Shown here: positions 51,793-61,659 of the stretch, one piece after another | Position numbering within the stretch: position 1 is the stretch's first letter | Layout: each line of letters opens with the position of its first letter | Source of the DNA: Isochrysis galbana | Lineage: Eukaryota; Haptophyta; Isochrysidales; Isochrysidaceae | Assembly: GCA_018136815.1 (NCBI GenBank) | Contig: CM030935.1 | Coordinates: 4,973,691-5,037,690, forward strand | Reading direction: 5' to 3' | Length of the DNA stretch: 64,000 nucleotides | The notes under the pieces: model-generated | The model's input: only the letters and a program-made list of their open reading frames with translations | Database searches by the model: none | What the model was told of the DNA's origin: nothing | Translations under genes and position numbers: made by a program

Positions 51793-53056
51793 ATGGCCAC
51801 TTGTGCCAAGCGGCGTGGTGAAGAGGCAGAACTCTCCACCAGCTCTGCGCCCACGGAGCACCGGTCTGCAAAGGCCGCAAGGCGCCTAATCCAGCTGGAG
51901 GGCCTCTCGCTGCTCCAGTCCGAGGCTGTCGGGCACTTCCTCTCCGCTGTCGATGTCGACAAGGAATCGCTCGTTGTGAGCAACCCGCACGCGCCAGGTG
52001 CGCCAGCGCCGTGAGCAGGCCCAAACACCTCCTGCGCACCAACCTCCTAGGCTTCTACCCTCCCAGCACGGCCTGCCCCGCATTTCTGCGGCTGTGCTTT
52101 GCCAGCCTCAACTCGCACCGTCGCCGCCTCGCCTCACTGCCCTTTTCGTGTACGACCGCTTCCCTTCAGGCAACCCGATCGTCTGGGTCAGTCCGCCCTG
52201 GCAGGACATGTGCGGCTTCTCGGCGGCTGAGGCAGTTGGGCGCAACCCACGCCTCACGCAGGGCGAGCGCACTGACAAGTCGGTCATCCAAGCCATCTCG
52301 ACGGCGCTCGGGCAGCAACGGGCATGCAAAGTACAGATCATCAACTACCGCGGAGGCCAGCCCGACCGTCCCTTCTGGAATATGCTCTCCATTATGCCTG
52401 TGCACCACCGAGGCCAACTTCAGCTCTACGTGGCCAGCTTGCAAGACTACTCATACCACATCGGCCAGATGGTCTCGCTCACGCCGGCGCAATTCTGCCG
52501 TGCGGCCTCACACTACCAGCGCCACCGCCAGCTTGGCGACGACACGCTGACGACGCTCCAGCTCGCCAAGCCCACCATTTACGAAGTTGACCGCGAGTAC
52601 AAGATTGATGACCCTGCGACCCCGCCACTCGTGCGGGTGCCGCCTGTCAAGCGGCTGGGATGGACCAAGCTGGAACTCGAGCCCGAGCACCTCGCTGACC
52701 GTGTCGCCGACGTGCTTGAGTCCATTGAGGGGTGCCAATACGAAGTCACTTTACGGGGCAGCGACTACAGTGACTCCACCATCATCTGTCTCAAGCACGA
52801 GGGAGTGGCGATGCGCGTCATGATTGCTGAGGAGCCAAATGGCGAGTACTGCATCTCTTGCACGCGCATCTCCGGGGACACCTTCGCATACCACAACACG
52901 TTTCGCCAAATTCGCGACACGCTCGGCCATGCGCTCACAAAGCACCCACTTGTGACGCCGAGGCTGCGAGCACCAGGGCCGACGATCACATCGCTCGGGG
53001 TGCGAGGGAGCAGAGGGCTGCAGCTTGGCGTGGCGCAGATGGCGGGGGGGGCCTGA
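51793..53056 (+). CDS. PAS/LOV-like domain protein with KA1-like C-terminus
   Basis: Two exons, 51793-51997 and 52170-53056, join at CCAG|GT...TTCAG|GC in phase 1 to give 363 residues. Residues 60-165 form a PAS domain of the LOV type: SLVVSNPHAPGNPIVWVSPP, MCGFSAAEAVGRNPRLTQG, INYRGGQPDRPFWNMLSIMP and LQLYVASLQDYS. In photoactive LOV proteins the motif is GRNCRFLQ; here proline 95 replaces the flavin-reactive cysteine, so ordinary blue-light adduct chemistry is not possible. Residues about 225-315 (TKLELEPEHLADRVADVLES, YEVTLRGSDYSDSTIICLKH, MRVMIAEEPNGEYCISCTRI) resemble a kinase-associated KA1 domain. No kinase domain is present. Residues 1-60 are polar with a helical stretch. Likely an intracellular sensor or adaptor; partners unknown. 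Confidence 0.8.
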
Positions 53057-53059
53057 CAG

Positions 53060-53826
53060 CTATCTATTGGCCCTATTCTGCGCGGGCCGTGCGGGACACA
53101 CGCGAGTCGCTCGGTGTGGCCCCCTCGCACACGCCCCCCAGTGAGCGGGCAGGCTTGTTACTTTCTTGCGACATGCAGACATTTCATTTTCTTTGCATGA
53201 GGAGCTGCCGCAATGTGGCAGCGACTCTCCGAACCGCAGCATCATCTAGGGCCGACGCGAACTCTAGCAGGTCGTAATAGCTCGAGCCTCTCCGGCGTCG
53301 GATACCGGTACGCTCTGCGCGCGCCACTTCCTGTACATGGTGGTTTTACCTCGAGAACGTCCTCGTGCAACTTACTTGTGGCTCGCATAAATTGCCTTCG
53401 CAAACTTGCTCACCATCCGAGAGTACGGTGGCAGGCAAACTGTGAGATCAGTCTCGTCCATGCGAAATCTAGATAGTATTGGTGTTGATTTGCTGGAGGT
53501 TCGCTCGTATTGTCTCCTGGCCCGCCAAGGCGACCCGTCTGCTCATCGCGAGTGCCACACTTGGTGGGCCATCACCCTCGACATGTCGTGTGCACCTCAT
53601 CGGTGGATTTCTTTTACTCTTACTTGACCTCTTCCAGCTCTTCTTCATCATGATGCACAGACATTGCTATTTGAGGATGGACATCTTTTTGAGGAGTGTG
53701 GACATGCGACGTGCATTCCACGGCGGCAACGGGCGACCTAAGGGTTGTCACGTTTGTAGTATTACTAGCAGTAGTATGTGTTTTGCCTTTCTTCACTCAT
53801 CCTTTGGCATCTCTCTCATTAATTTA
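53060..53826. other. No assigned gene
   Basis: Two plus-strand frames at 53406-53627 and 53479-53838 have balanced composition (DSIGVDLLEVRSYCLLARQG; HRHCYLRMDIFLRSVDMRRA) and may be relics of a retroelement body, since a LINE 3' end follows directly. I could not identify a domain. Confidence 0.4.
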
Positions 53827-53828
53827 AA

Positions 53829-54115
53829 AAAATTCTGAATCATGAACACGAACCTGAAGCTGATAGCGCGAGCGCTCGGAATGGCAGAGCGACTTGCCTA
53901 AACGTACCCGCCCTCGCTGCGGACCGTTTCCCACGCCCGTCAAACACCCAGCATAGAGACACACCGGACCTCAGGGGCCCGGCGCCCATCGCAAGGAGGC
54001 ATAGCACAACAGCCGGTAGCCCGTTGGCGGAAAAGAATGAGAATGATAAGCCATCGGGGACCGGTACACACCGCTTGCCACTGGAAACCCACTACACCCA
54101 GCCCCTAAACGAGCC
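53829..54115 (+). mobile_element. LINE 3' end: last 19 codons and 3' UTR
   Basis: MNTNLKLIARALGMAERLA and stop corresponds to the C-terminus of the LINE at 25197-26240 (LSLVAEALNIAERLA). The 3' UTR then shares AACAGCCGGTAGCCCGTTGG and CTTGCCACTGGAAACCCACT with that copy. The preceding A-rich AATTTAAAAAAATTCTGAA marks a sharp junction, so the copy is truncated to about 290 bases. Confidence 0.85.
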
Positions 54116-54260
54116 TCAGCCGGAGATCATAAACCCCAGCCGGAGACCATAAACAGCTACATTGTCATTGCCAAAGTTGCATTTGTCAATGCGATTGTTA
54201 ATTGTCTAGGAACAAGTAATGGCACACACACTCACTCTCATAAACATAGGGGATAGGCTA

Positions 54261-54600
54261 CTACAGCTGCTTGGCGCCCCACAGTTTGGCCACCGCCGCC
54301 TCCTCTGTCTTCCGCCTGCGGCTTCGCACCTGCGCTCGCATCTCCGCCTCCGCTTCTTCTTCAGCCAAGGCGGCATGGCTCGACTCGTATGTGACGCGGA
54401 GCCGCGCCATGGTCGTGGTCTGCGCCAACCAAGAGCGCGGCAGAGAGCCTCCAGCGAGCGGGGAATCGGGAGCTCTACACAGTTGACATCCATCTTGTGA
54501 ATCGCACCTCTTTGGCGAGTTATGACGACACTGCGATCTCTCAAGTCATGCTCACACGCATGCTGCAGCTCATTCACACGCTTGCGGGTGGAGTGATGGT
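54261..54600 (-). CDS. Coiled-coil protein, C-terminal exons (partial)
   Basis: The last exon 54261-54419 follows a GCGCAG acceptor and reads MARLRVTYESSHAALAEEEA, EAEMRAQVRSRRRKTEEAAV and AKLWGAKQL before TAG. It is a charged amphipathic helix with heptad-like spacing. A likely preceding exon around 54480-54570 reads RVNELQHACEHDLRDRSVVI TRQRGAIHKMD and can splice in phase 0 at GAT|GTCAAC. The 5' part was not found. The composition suits flagellar or cytoskeletal coiled-coil proteins, but I do not recognise a family. Confidence 0.5.
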
Positions 54601-54904
54601 GACTGGGGCGAAATGCGTCCTGGAGTCTCGTGGGGAATCGCTTGCCTTTTGCTTTGCAGCAAACGGCGTTGAAACCGTGTGAAGTCTTTCGTCTTTCTTC
54701 AGACGTCGCTATCCGCCCGGTGTGCTGGCTATGGGCGTGCAAGGGCGGACGTCGGCAGTCTGACGCCCACGTGGTTGCATTCTTCAACTCGGGCAGCGGG
54801 CATGGTTGCATTCTTCAACAAGGGCGGGATGATCGTTGAAGGTGTGACAAAAAAGGGAACCACATGGTGGGTGTGACAAAAAGGGAACCTCGGGTTGTTC
54901 ATGC

Positions 54905-55115
54905 GCGCGGCCAACGTTGCCTTCGCTTGCTTCGTCGGTGAGCAGCAGAAAGGCGCCACACCTTAAATTTCCACAATAGAAAGAAAAGCAGTGTTCATGT
55001 TCATTTCTTTTTGCGCGCGGCCAACATTGCCTTCGCTTCGTTCGTCGGTGAGCAGCATCTTGTCTGTTTTGGAAAGGCGCCACACCTTAAATTTCCACAA
55101 TAGAAAGAAAAGCAG
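54905..55115 (+). repeat. Direct duplication upstream of the 55256 gene
   Basis: GCGCGCGGCCAACGTTGCCT...GTCGGTGAGCAGCA...AAAGGCGCCACACCTTAAAT TTCCACAATAGAAAGAAAAG occurs at about 54905-54993 and again at 55013-55111. The second copy has a 15-base insertion (TCTTGTCTGTTTTGG). Confidence 0.85.
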
Positions 55116-55255
55116 CAGGGTCAGTGCGACCCCCACTCCAGCTCCAACTCCGAGTTAGTTAGGGGCCAAGTTGAGGCGCAAACTAGGAGGGAGGCGAGGG
55201 CGCCCCCGTCAATAACACAATCTCAAAAAAAATTACTTTCTTTGCATACTGTAAG

Positions 55256-55573
55256 ATGTGGGTCTACGCCCGTCATAGCTTATTCGACGATGGTCCCTAC
55301 GACGTCGTCCCCTTGATGAGTCTCTTGGGTGGCATCACCTTCTGGTTTCTCGTTAGTGCTTCATACGCAGCAGTCATCGCGTCGACGGATGGCCCCACGC
55401 GGATCTGGATCGCGGTCGGGGTGGTCTTCGCGCTATTTATTCTTCTCCTCTTGGTACTGTGGAAGACAAAGTATTTTCGCTTTTACAAGACGGAGAAAAT
55501 GAAACTGACCTTCGATGCGGAGGCGATATTGAAACGGGAGGCACAAACGAAACACAAGACGTCTTCCGCTTGA
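55256..55573 (+). CDS. Small two-helix membrane protein, 105 residues
   Basis: An intronless frame with an ATG at 55256. It has a short polar start (MWVYARHSLFDDGPYDVVP), a hydrophobic segment at about 20-42 (LMSLLGGITFWFLVSASYAA), a short loop with STDGPTRIW, a second segment at about 51-68 (IAVGVVFALFILLLLVLW), and a basic cytosolic-type tail KTKYFRFYKTEKMKLTFDAE. I do not recognise the family. The balanced hydrophobic/basic layout argues for a real protein. It lies between transposon relics and downstream of a duplicated block, so a transferred or recently duplicated gene is possible. Confidence 0.55.
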   Translation: MWVYARHSLFDDGPYDVVPLMSLLGGITFWFLVSASYAAVIASTDGPTRIWIAVGVVFALFILLLLVLWKTKYFRFYKTEKMKLTFDAEAILKREAQTKHKTSSA

Positions 55574-56089
55574 TGGGTCCCCGTGTTTATGTTTGTTTGC
55601 GCGCGGTCAACCCCCGAGTTAGGGGCGAAGTTAGGGGTCAGTAGAAATTATATACCTAAAAAGCCGGGAGGCTCCCTCTCTCGGGAGGCAGCGGTAGGGT
55701 GCGCGCGACAGCGCCGTTCGTCTCAGCCGCAACCTCAGTGGGTGGGGGAAGGAAGGGGAGGACGGCGGAAATAGGTGGTTGGTGGGCGGCGGCGACTCAG
55801 ATGGCGAGAACAGGGGCGGTGCGCTGAGCAGCCAGGTGCAGGTCAGGTGGCGGCTGGAGGAGCGGCAAGCGTCGGTGAGAGCCAAAGGTGGTGGGGCTGG
55901 GAACGAAGAGGGAGGGCGGTCGGTACGGCGCGCCAGCACCGCACAGAGGTGGAGCGCCGGCTTTCATTGGAAGAGGGCGGCAGGGTCGGCGCGGCCACTG
56001 ACAAGTTGGCAGAGTTGGTCGCTGGCCGCACCTGTCACCGGCGTTACACAACGGGAGTTCGGGGTGTTTTATCCATTTTAACCTGCGCC

Positions 56090-56486
56090 CGGTGCGCGCG
56101 TTAGTCCACATTATCTTGTCGACGGCTCTTTTGATGGCCGTATGGAACCATTTGGGGGCCGCTAGCGTTTGAAGCCTGTATCTCGGGATAGAGTATATTA
56201 GGAAGTTGGCTACTTTCGTTTTACCGTGTATCGAAAGGGCATTCGTGAGCGGCATGTCTATAGTGACCTTCTTTTCTATTTTGTCGACTAATTTTCTCCA
56301 AAAGCCCTTAGTGGCTTGCGCCCCTCCCAGGGGGACTCCTAATATAGTTGCGTATTCGCTCCCCTTTAGCCATTTGTATCTTCTAAATCTGACGGGGGGG
56401 CGTTTCCTCTTTAGGGATCCCATCCTCAGTCCCTCGAATTTTTGGTCGTTCGGTTTACCACATGAGGCCGCTGCATATCTTTCCAC
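56090..56486 (-). mobile_element. LINE reverse-transcriptase thumb fragment
   Basis: The minus-strand frame has WLKGSEYATILGVPLGGAQA, GFWRKLVDKIEKKVTI, LSIHGKTKVANFLIYSIPRY and RAVDKIMWTNARTGRRLKWI. This is the conserved region just after the reverse transcriptase fingers/palm in non-LTR elements (..LG.P.G....FW..., LS..GK..V.N, IPRY). Upstream catalytic motifs are absent and the downstream part is lost near 56090. Confidence 0.8.
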
Positions 56487-56599
56487 CCATTCGAGGGATC
56501 GTGCGCCCTTGCCCTGTCTAGCCTGCTACCAGCAGCTGCGCGCTCCCCGCTCCTCCAAAAACCTCGTCCCTCCAGCCCTCTTCTCTACCACAGACACAG

Positions 56600-57028
56600 C
56601 TACTCTCTAGAAGTACCAACTCTCTAGGAGCACCACGCGCCTAGAAAGTTGAGGCGCATACACGTTGAGAGGCTAGCGCAACGAGCACAAAAATGTCTAT
56701 CCATCGCACAATGATAGCCCGAGGCGCACCAACCGCGGGCACCTGCCCCAAGATGAGGGAAAGATCGGAACTGGACGACGTGTTGCGGGTGGGTGGGAGG
56801 AGAACATGCTAGACGGCGACCAAGCGTGAGGTCACCGGCAGAAAAGGGCCAAGGAGCCCAATTCCATTGGCGCATATACCGACCCCCCCTCGCCGACATG
56901 ACACCAACTTGCCGACTACTGGGAGCCGGTTCCGCCCGCCTGTCATCCGCCGGCATCGTGGAGGCGCTCCCACCCTTGCGGGACGGCGCGCATCCTCGCG
57001 ACCACGAGAATATAATTGGTGCGTGCTC
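56600..57028. other. Flank of MNS1; no separate gene
   Basis: Contains the 3' flank of the MNS1 gene. Short frames on both strands show no motif. A further small MNS1 exon could lie here, as the last identified exon ends soon after the conserved LPKG block. Confidence 0.5.
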
Positions 57029-58862
57029 TCACCCCCGCCTGAAGAGCGCGACATCATCCTCCGAGCGCAGCACGCCCTTCGGGAGATGTTCGAGGCCAAG
57101 GTGTTGCGCAGCGGCCGCGAGCATGCGCTTTCGCTCATCCTCGATGATAGCGTTGCGGATCTCGGCCACCTTTGCGCTGTCCATCTGCTCGCGCACCTCC
57201 GCCTGCCGCGCCTCCTCGAACACGGCGCGCCGCTGCTCGAGCAGCGCCTCAATCTCGCGACGATGCTCCATCTGGCGCTGACGGCGCTTTTGCGCATTGA
57301 GTTGGTCGATCCGGTCGTCCTCGGCGAATTTCTCCATCATCGCCGCGCGGAAGGCGTCCTCCTCCTTCTTCTGGTCCTCGCGCGCGATTGCCTTGAGCTG
57401 GCGCTGGTACTCGTTGGCGAGCGCCACCTCGAGCCGCTGCCGCACCGCGCGCTCCATGCGCTCCCGGTCCTGCGCAATCTGCTTCTCCTCTGCCTCGCGG
57501 GCGAGCAGCTCGTTGCGCAGGTTCTCCATCTCCTCCTTCTCGGCGGCCTCACGCGCCATGCCCTTGGTCATCGCCTCGAGCGCCTCATCGCGCGCGTTCT
57601 GCGACTTCTCCTTTGCGAGGCGCGCCTGCAGGGCAGCCAACGGGTGGTAGGTGAGCGACGGCCAGCGCGCTGGCGCACAGCGGGCTGGCGCACAGCGGGC
57701 TGGCGCACAGCGGGCTGGCGGCATTGTACCTGGGTCTCCCTCTCCATGACAGCGAGCGCATACTTGCGAATCTCCTCGTTCTCTCTTTCGAGCTCCGCGA
57801 CACGCTCCGCCTTGAGGCGCTCCTGCGCCTCGATGAACTCGGCGATGTAGGTGCGCGTCTGTGCCTCCTTGGCGGCGCGCGCCTGCGCCTCCGCTTGTTC
57901 TTCCTCCAAAATCTTGTTGACCACCTGCGTGGAGTGGCGACCGTGGGGCAATCCTGGGCTCAGACTCGGCGCCGAGGGTGGCGACGCGAGTGCCAGCAGG
58001 ACTGGTCTACACCAGGTGATGAGGCGTGCGCGCCGCGCACCTGATCAACCATCGCCTTCTCTTTGAGGAACTCCTCGTATGCCTGGCGCTTTAGCTGCTC
58101 CTTGACGGCCATCTGCTCGTCTAAGCCCGCTTTCATGGCCTTGCCATCCTGCTGCCGGAGGTACTCACGGAACGCTTCCGCCTGCAGGCCACGCTGCCGC
58201 TCCTCCTCCATCGCCGCGGCAATTGCAGCTTCGCGAGCGTCCTGTGGCAGCATGGCAGGACTGTTCATTAACCGGACGGTTGCGCTTGACGATGGTGAAG
58301 CGCACTGACCAGCGCCCACCGCACTCGCCCGGCGCCGCGCGCACCTCCTGCGCGGCAAAGGCCGCCGACTCCTCCAGCTGCGCCTGCCTCTCCTTGTTCA
58401 AGTAAGCCGCCTTGAGCTTCGCCTCGAGCTCGCGCAACTCCTCACTTTGCTCGACCACGCGCGCCACATTCGCACGCTGGCGTAGCTGGTCAGCCCTGTG
58501 GATGGCAAAAAATAATGCAACAGTTGGTGGAGGGGGCACGCAGTACACCGCCGCGCACTGAGATCGTCCCCCATCTGGCTGTTGCATCGGCATACGTGAT
58601 GGCAGACAGGCTCCGCCGACACCCCTATGCGCATGTGGTCCCGGTCCGCCACGACCCGCTGGACAAGTGGCTGGCTGCGCACGACCCACTTGTGGCTGGC
58701 GAGCGCAGCGGCCAGCTTGGCGTCCTGCTCGCGCAGCTCCGCCTCGCGCGCCGCCGCCTGCTGCGCAGCCGCGATCTGCTGCAGCGTCATTTCCTCGCGC
58801 GCCGCCTCGCGAAACTCGCGGTTGATCCGCTTGACGGCGACTCGTTCATCCGAGCGCAGGTT
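57029..58862 (-). CDS. MNS1: MNS1, flagellar microtubule-inner coiled-coil protein (5' end missing)
   Basis: Five exons, 58690-58862, 58345-58495, 58041-58241, 57730-57924 and 57029-57625, join in phase by GT-AG to at least 438 residues. The protein is one long charged helix of the trichohyalin-plectin-homology type: RINREFREAAREEMTLQQIA, KLKAAYLNKERQAQLEESAA, FREYLRQQDGKAMKAGLDEQ, VVNKILEEEQAEAQ, EYQRQLKAIAREDQKKEE and the C-terminal signature EDDRIDQLNAQKRRQRQMEH, then LEHLPKGVLRSEDDV. The last block is the most specific MNS1 match. MNS1 lies inside axonemal doublet microtubules and is needed for motile flagella. The start exon upstream of the TAG acceptor at 58863 was not found. One intron (57626-57729) contains four tandem copies of GCCAGCCCGCTGTGC. 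Confidence 0.9.
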
Positions 58863-58869
58863 CTACGTG

Positions 58870-60195
58870 GAAGAAGTGTGGGAGCGGGTGAGACCGAGGG
58901 AAACCAAGGACTAAAGCGGAAAAATTTAGGAGTGCGGGTCGCGGCGGACGGGTGGATCGACGCGAGGGATCGGCTAGGCTAGCCAGGAATGAGGCGGCAC
59001 GAGGTGCGCCAACGCCCTGCCTTTCCCACCTACCCAAACCGTGCGCCACCGCCATCGCGACGCATGAGCACCATCCCGCCAACCTACGCGCACTGTCTGT
59101 TCCCTCCCCCTCTGCCACGCCCTTCCCGACACCTCGGCCATTTTCCTTTTCCCTCTGAATATTCGCCCTCTCGCCTGTGACCGCTCGCGCTTCCCCCCCA
59201 CCTCTTGTCTCCGGCGAGGAGAGCAGCAGTAGCCCACCAAGTGAGTGAGCAGGCCTCTCTCTCTCTTGCCCCCCCTCTCCCTCTCCTCCCTCTCGCTCTT
59301 CCTCTCCCCTTCCCCCACGCGCACATCGCACGAGCACACCGCCGCCGCAGTCGGGGCGGAAGAGGGAGAGCGAGAGGGTGGTTTGTTCGGGCGTAAGGGG
59401 ACGCGCCCTGGTTCTCTCTCTCTCTTTTTGACTCTCTCTCTCGGACTCTCTCTCTCTCTCTCTCTCACTCACACACACACCTCTCCGAAGCTCTTGCTCT
59501 GCTGGAGCTGTTGGGAGAGGCTGCGAGTCAAATCCTCTCGCTCTCTCTGCTTCTGTAGCTTGTGCTCGTAGGAGAGGGCCGAGTGATGATGGACCATCGG
59601 CGAGAGGGAGGGGGGGAGGAACGGGGGGAGGCGACCGAAGGAGAGGGGAGGGGAGGAAAGGGAGGAGAGGGAGAGGGAGCTGGGTACAGAAGAGAGTGAG
59701 GGCGAGAAAAGAAAGAAGCGAGGGGCGGAAGGGGGGGGAGCGGGACGCGGACGAGTGGTGAGAGAGAGAGAGTGAGGAGGAGCGAGGGCGAAAAGGAGAG
59801 ATTGGAGAAGAGAAAGTCGAAAAGGGGTGAATATCAACCGCTTGTGGGGTGGAGCGGGCGAGAGAGTGAGGGAGAGAGAGAGAGAGAGGCGAAGAGAGCG
59901 CGGGCTGCAACGGATGGGCGGCAGTTGACCGGAGAAGAGACTTTTGCGCTCTCGCGCTCGCCTCCCTATTCCTATCGCCTATCGCCTATTCTCTATTATT
60001 GCCTAGAGATAGATATATCCTATTGATAGCCTGGTCACTCACTAGGGGGGTGCGGAGGGCACCATCTGTAATGGGCAAACGAAGGCCTAAATAAGCTTCC
60101 TATATGTTCCGGTGTGGGAGATCCGCAAAAAAACCCGGGGTCTTCCGAAAAAATTTTCGAAAAATACCCGCCGATTTCAGGCCTCTGACCTCTGA
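58870..60195. other. No assigned gene; CT/GA tracts upstream of MNS1
   Basis: Pyrimidine-rich on the plus strand at 59250-59480 and purine-rich at 59610-59900. The first MNS1 exon and promoter should lie here. Long frames are low complexity. Confidence 0.55.
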
Positions 60196-60295
60196 NNNNN
60201 NNNNNNNNNNNNNNNNNNNNNNNNNNNNNNNNNNNNNNNNNNNNNNNNNNNNNNNNNNNNNNNNNNNNNNNNNNNNNNNNNNNNNNNNNNNNNNN
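60196..60295. other. Assembly gap, 100 N
   Basis: Exactly 100 N. Flanks are unique-looking, with no tandem repeat visible. Confidence 0.98.
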
Positions 60296-60639
60296 AAGCG
60301 CGCACCAGGCTCTTGACACACAAAAAAAACGATCGCTTTCAAAGGAATTCGATCAATTTTCTTTGGAGGGAAAAACCAACATGGGATATCAGGAGATATC
60401 GTGATTTCAACGATATATCCACCCTGCCCCAAATCGAGTGAATGGAGTCAGACCACGTGTGTGTTTCAACATGTGAAGGGTCAAGTTGACTCAAGTAACC
60501 TCCAGGTGACAATGAAAGGTGTCAGCAGGGATGGGGATAATTGAACGCTTTTGGTCTCGATTAATCATCGGCAGTTTTGAAACTACTAATCAGCAGTTTT
60601 GAAAACTACCCTATTAATCGCGATTCCTAGCCCTGATCC

Positions 60640-60893
<254 letters not shown>

Positions 60894-61521
60894 GCAACCT
60901 CGGGTTGGGTGCTACTGGAACCGGATGCCGCTGATGGGGAGATGGGGAGATGGGGAGATGGTATTCGGCGAAGAGAGAGAGGGGGAGAGTAGTGACGGTG
61001 ACGAGCATGAATGAGTGTATGGGTGGTAGCTATGAGAGGCGAATGGCGAATGGCAATGGCAATGGGTGTGTGAGTAGTGAGTATCCCGAGCAACAGTGTA
61101 TGTATGTATACGACTATACGACAACATGTGTATGTCATAGAGAGTGTGGGGAGTGAGAAGGTGCATACAGCTTGCAGTGCGCGAGAGCGCGCTTCCGAAA
61201 ATTTGGCCTGGAGGGGCAACTCGAACTAGGACTTCTAGCTTGTTTCTTGTCTCGCGGTCATCGCTGCCTCCACAGCAAGCTTCTTTTATGTGCCCGATCG
61301 CGGAAATCAACAAGGGTAGCTTCTTATGTGCCTCGGGGCCCAAACCCTCTTAGGATTTCTTAATGATGGGGTTTCTTAATGGTGCACCCATACTGTAGGC
61401 GCCGCCCTTGCCCTTGCTTCCCAAAAGAGGCTCTCTCTCATCTCAGTTTTGGAGCGGAGGTGGTAGAAGTTAAAGAGAACTTCTTCTCTGATGAAGGGGA
61501 GGCTCCCGGCCGCGCGCGCCG

Positions 61522-61560
<39 letters not shown>

Positions 61561-61659
61561 CCCCTCCCCCCCCCCCCCCCTCTCCCTCCCCTCTCTTTCG
61601 CCCCGTGCTTCCTCACCCCGCTCTCTCATTCCGTCGCGCGCGCGTACCCCTCCGCCCCC

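Noticed and set aside
50034-52028. A 664-residue minus-strand open frame
   Set aside because: It is proline/serine/leucine low complexity produced by the purine-rich tract and overlaps the real PAS/KA1 gene's first exon on the other strand.
58846-59910. 354-residue minus-strand frame upstream of MNS1
   Set aside because: Its reading frame does not agree with the first identified MNS1 exon and its composition is low complexity from CT/GA tracts.
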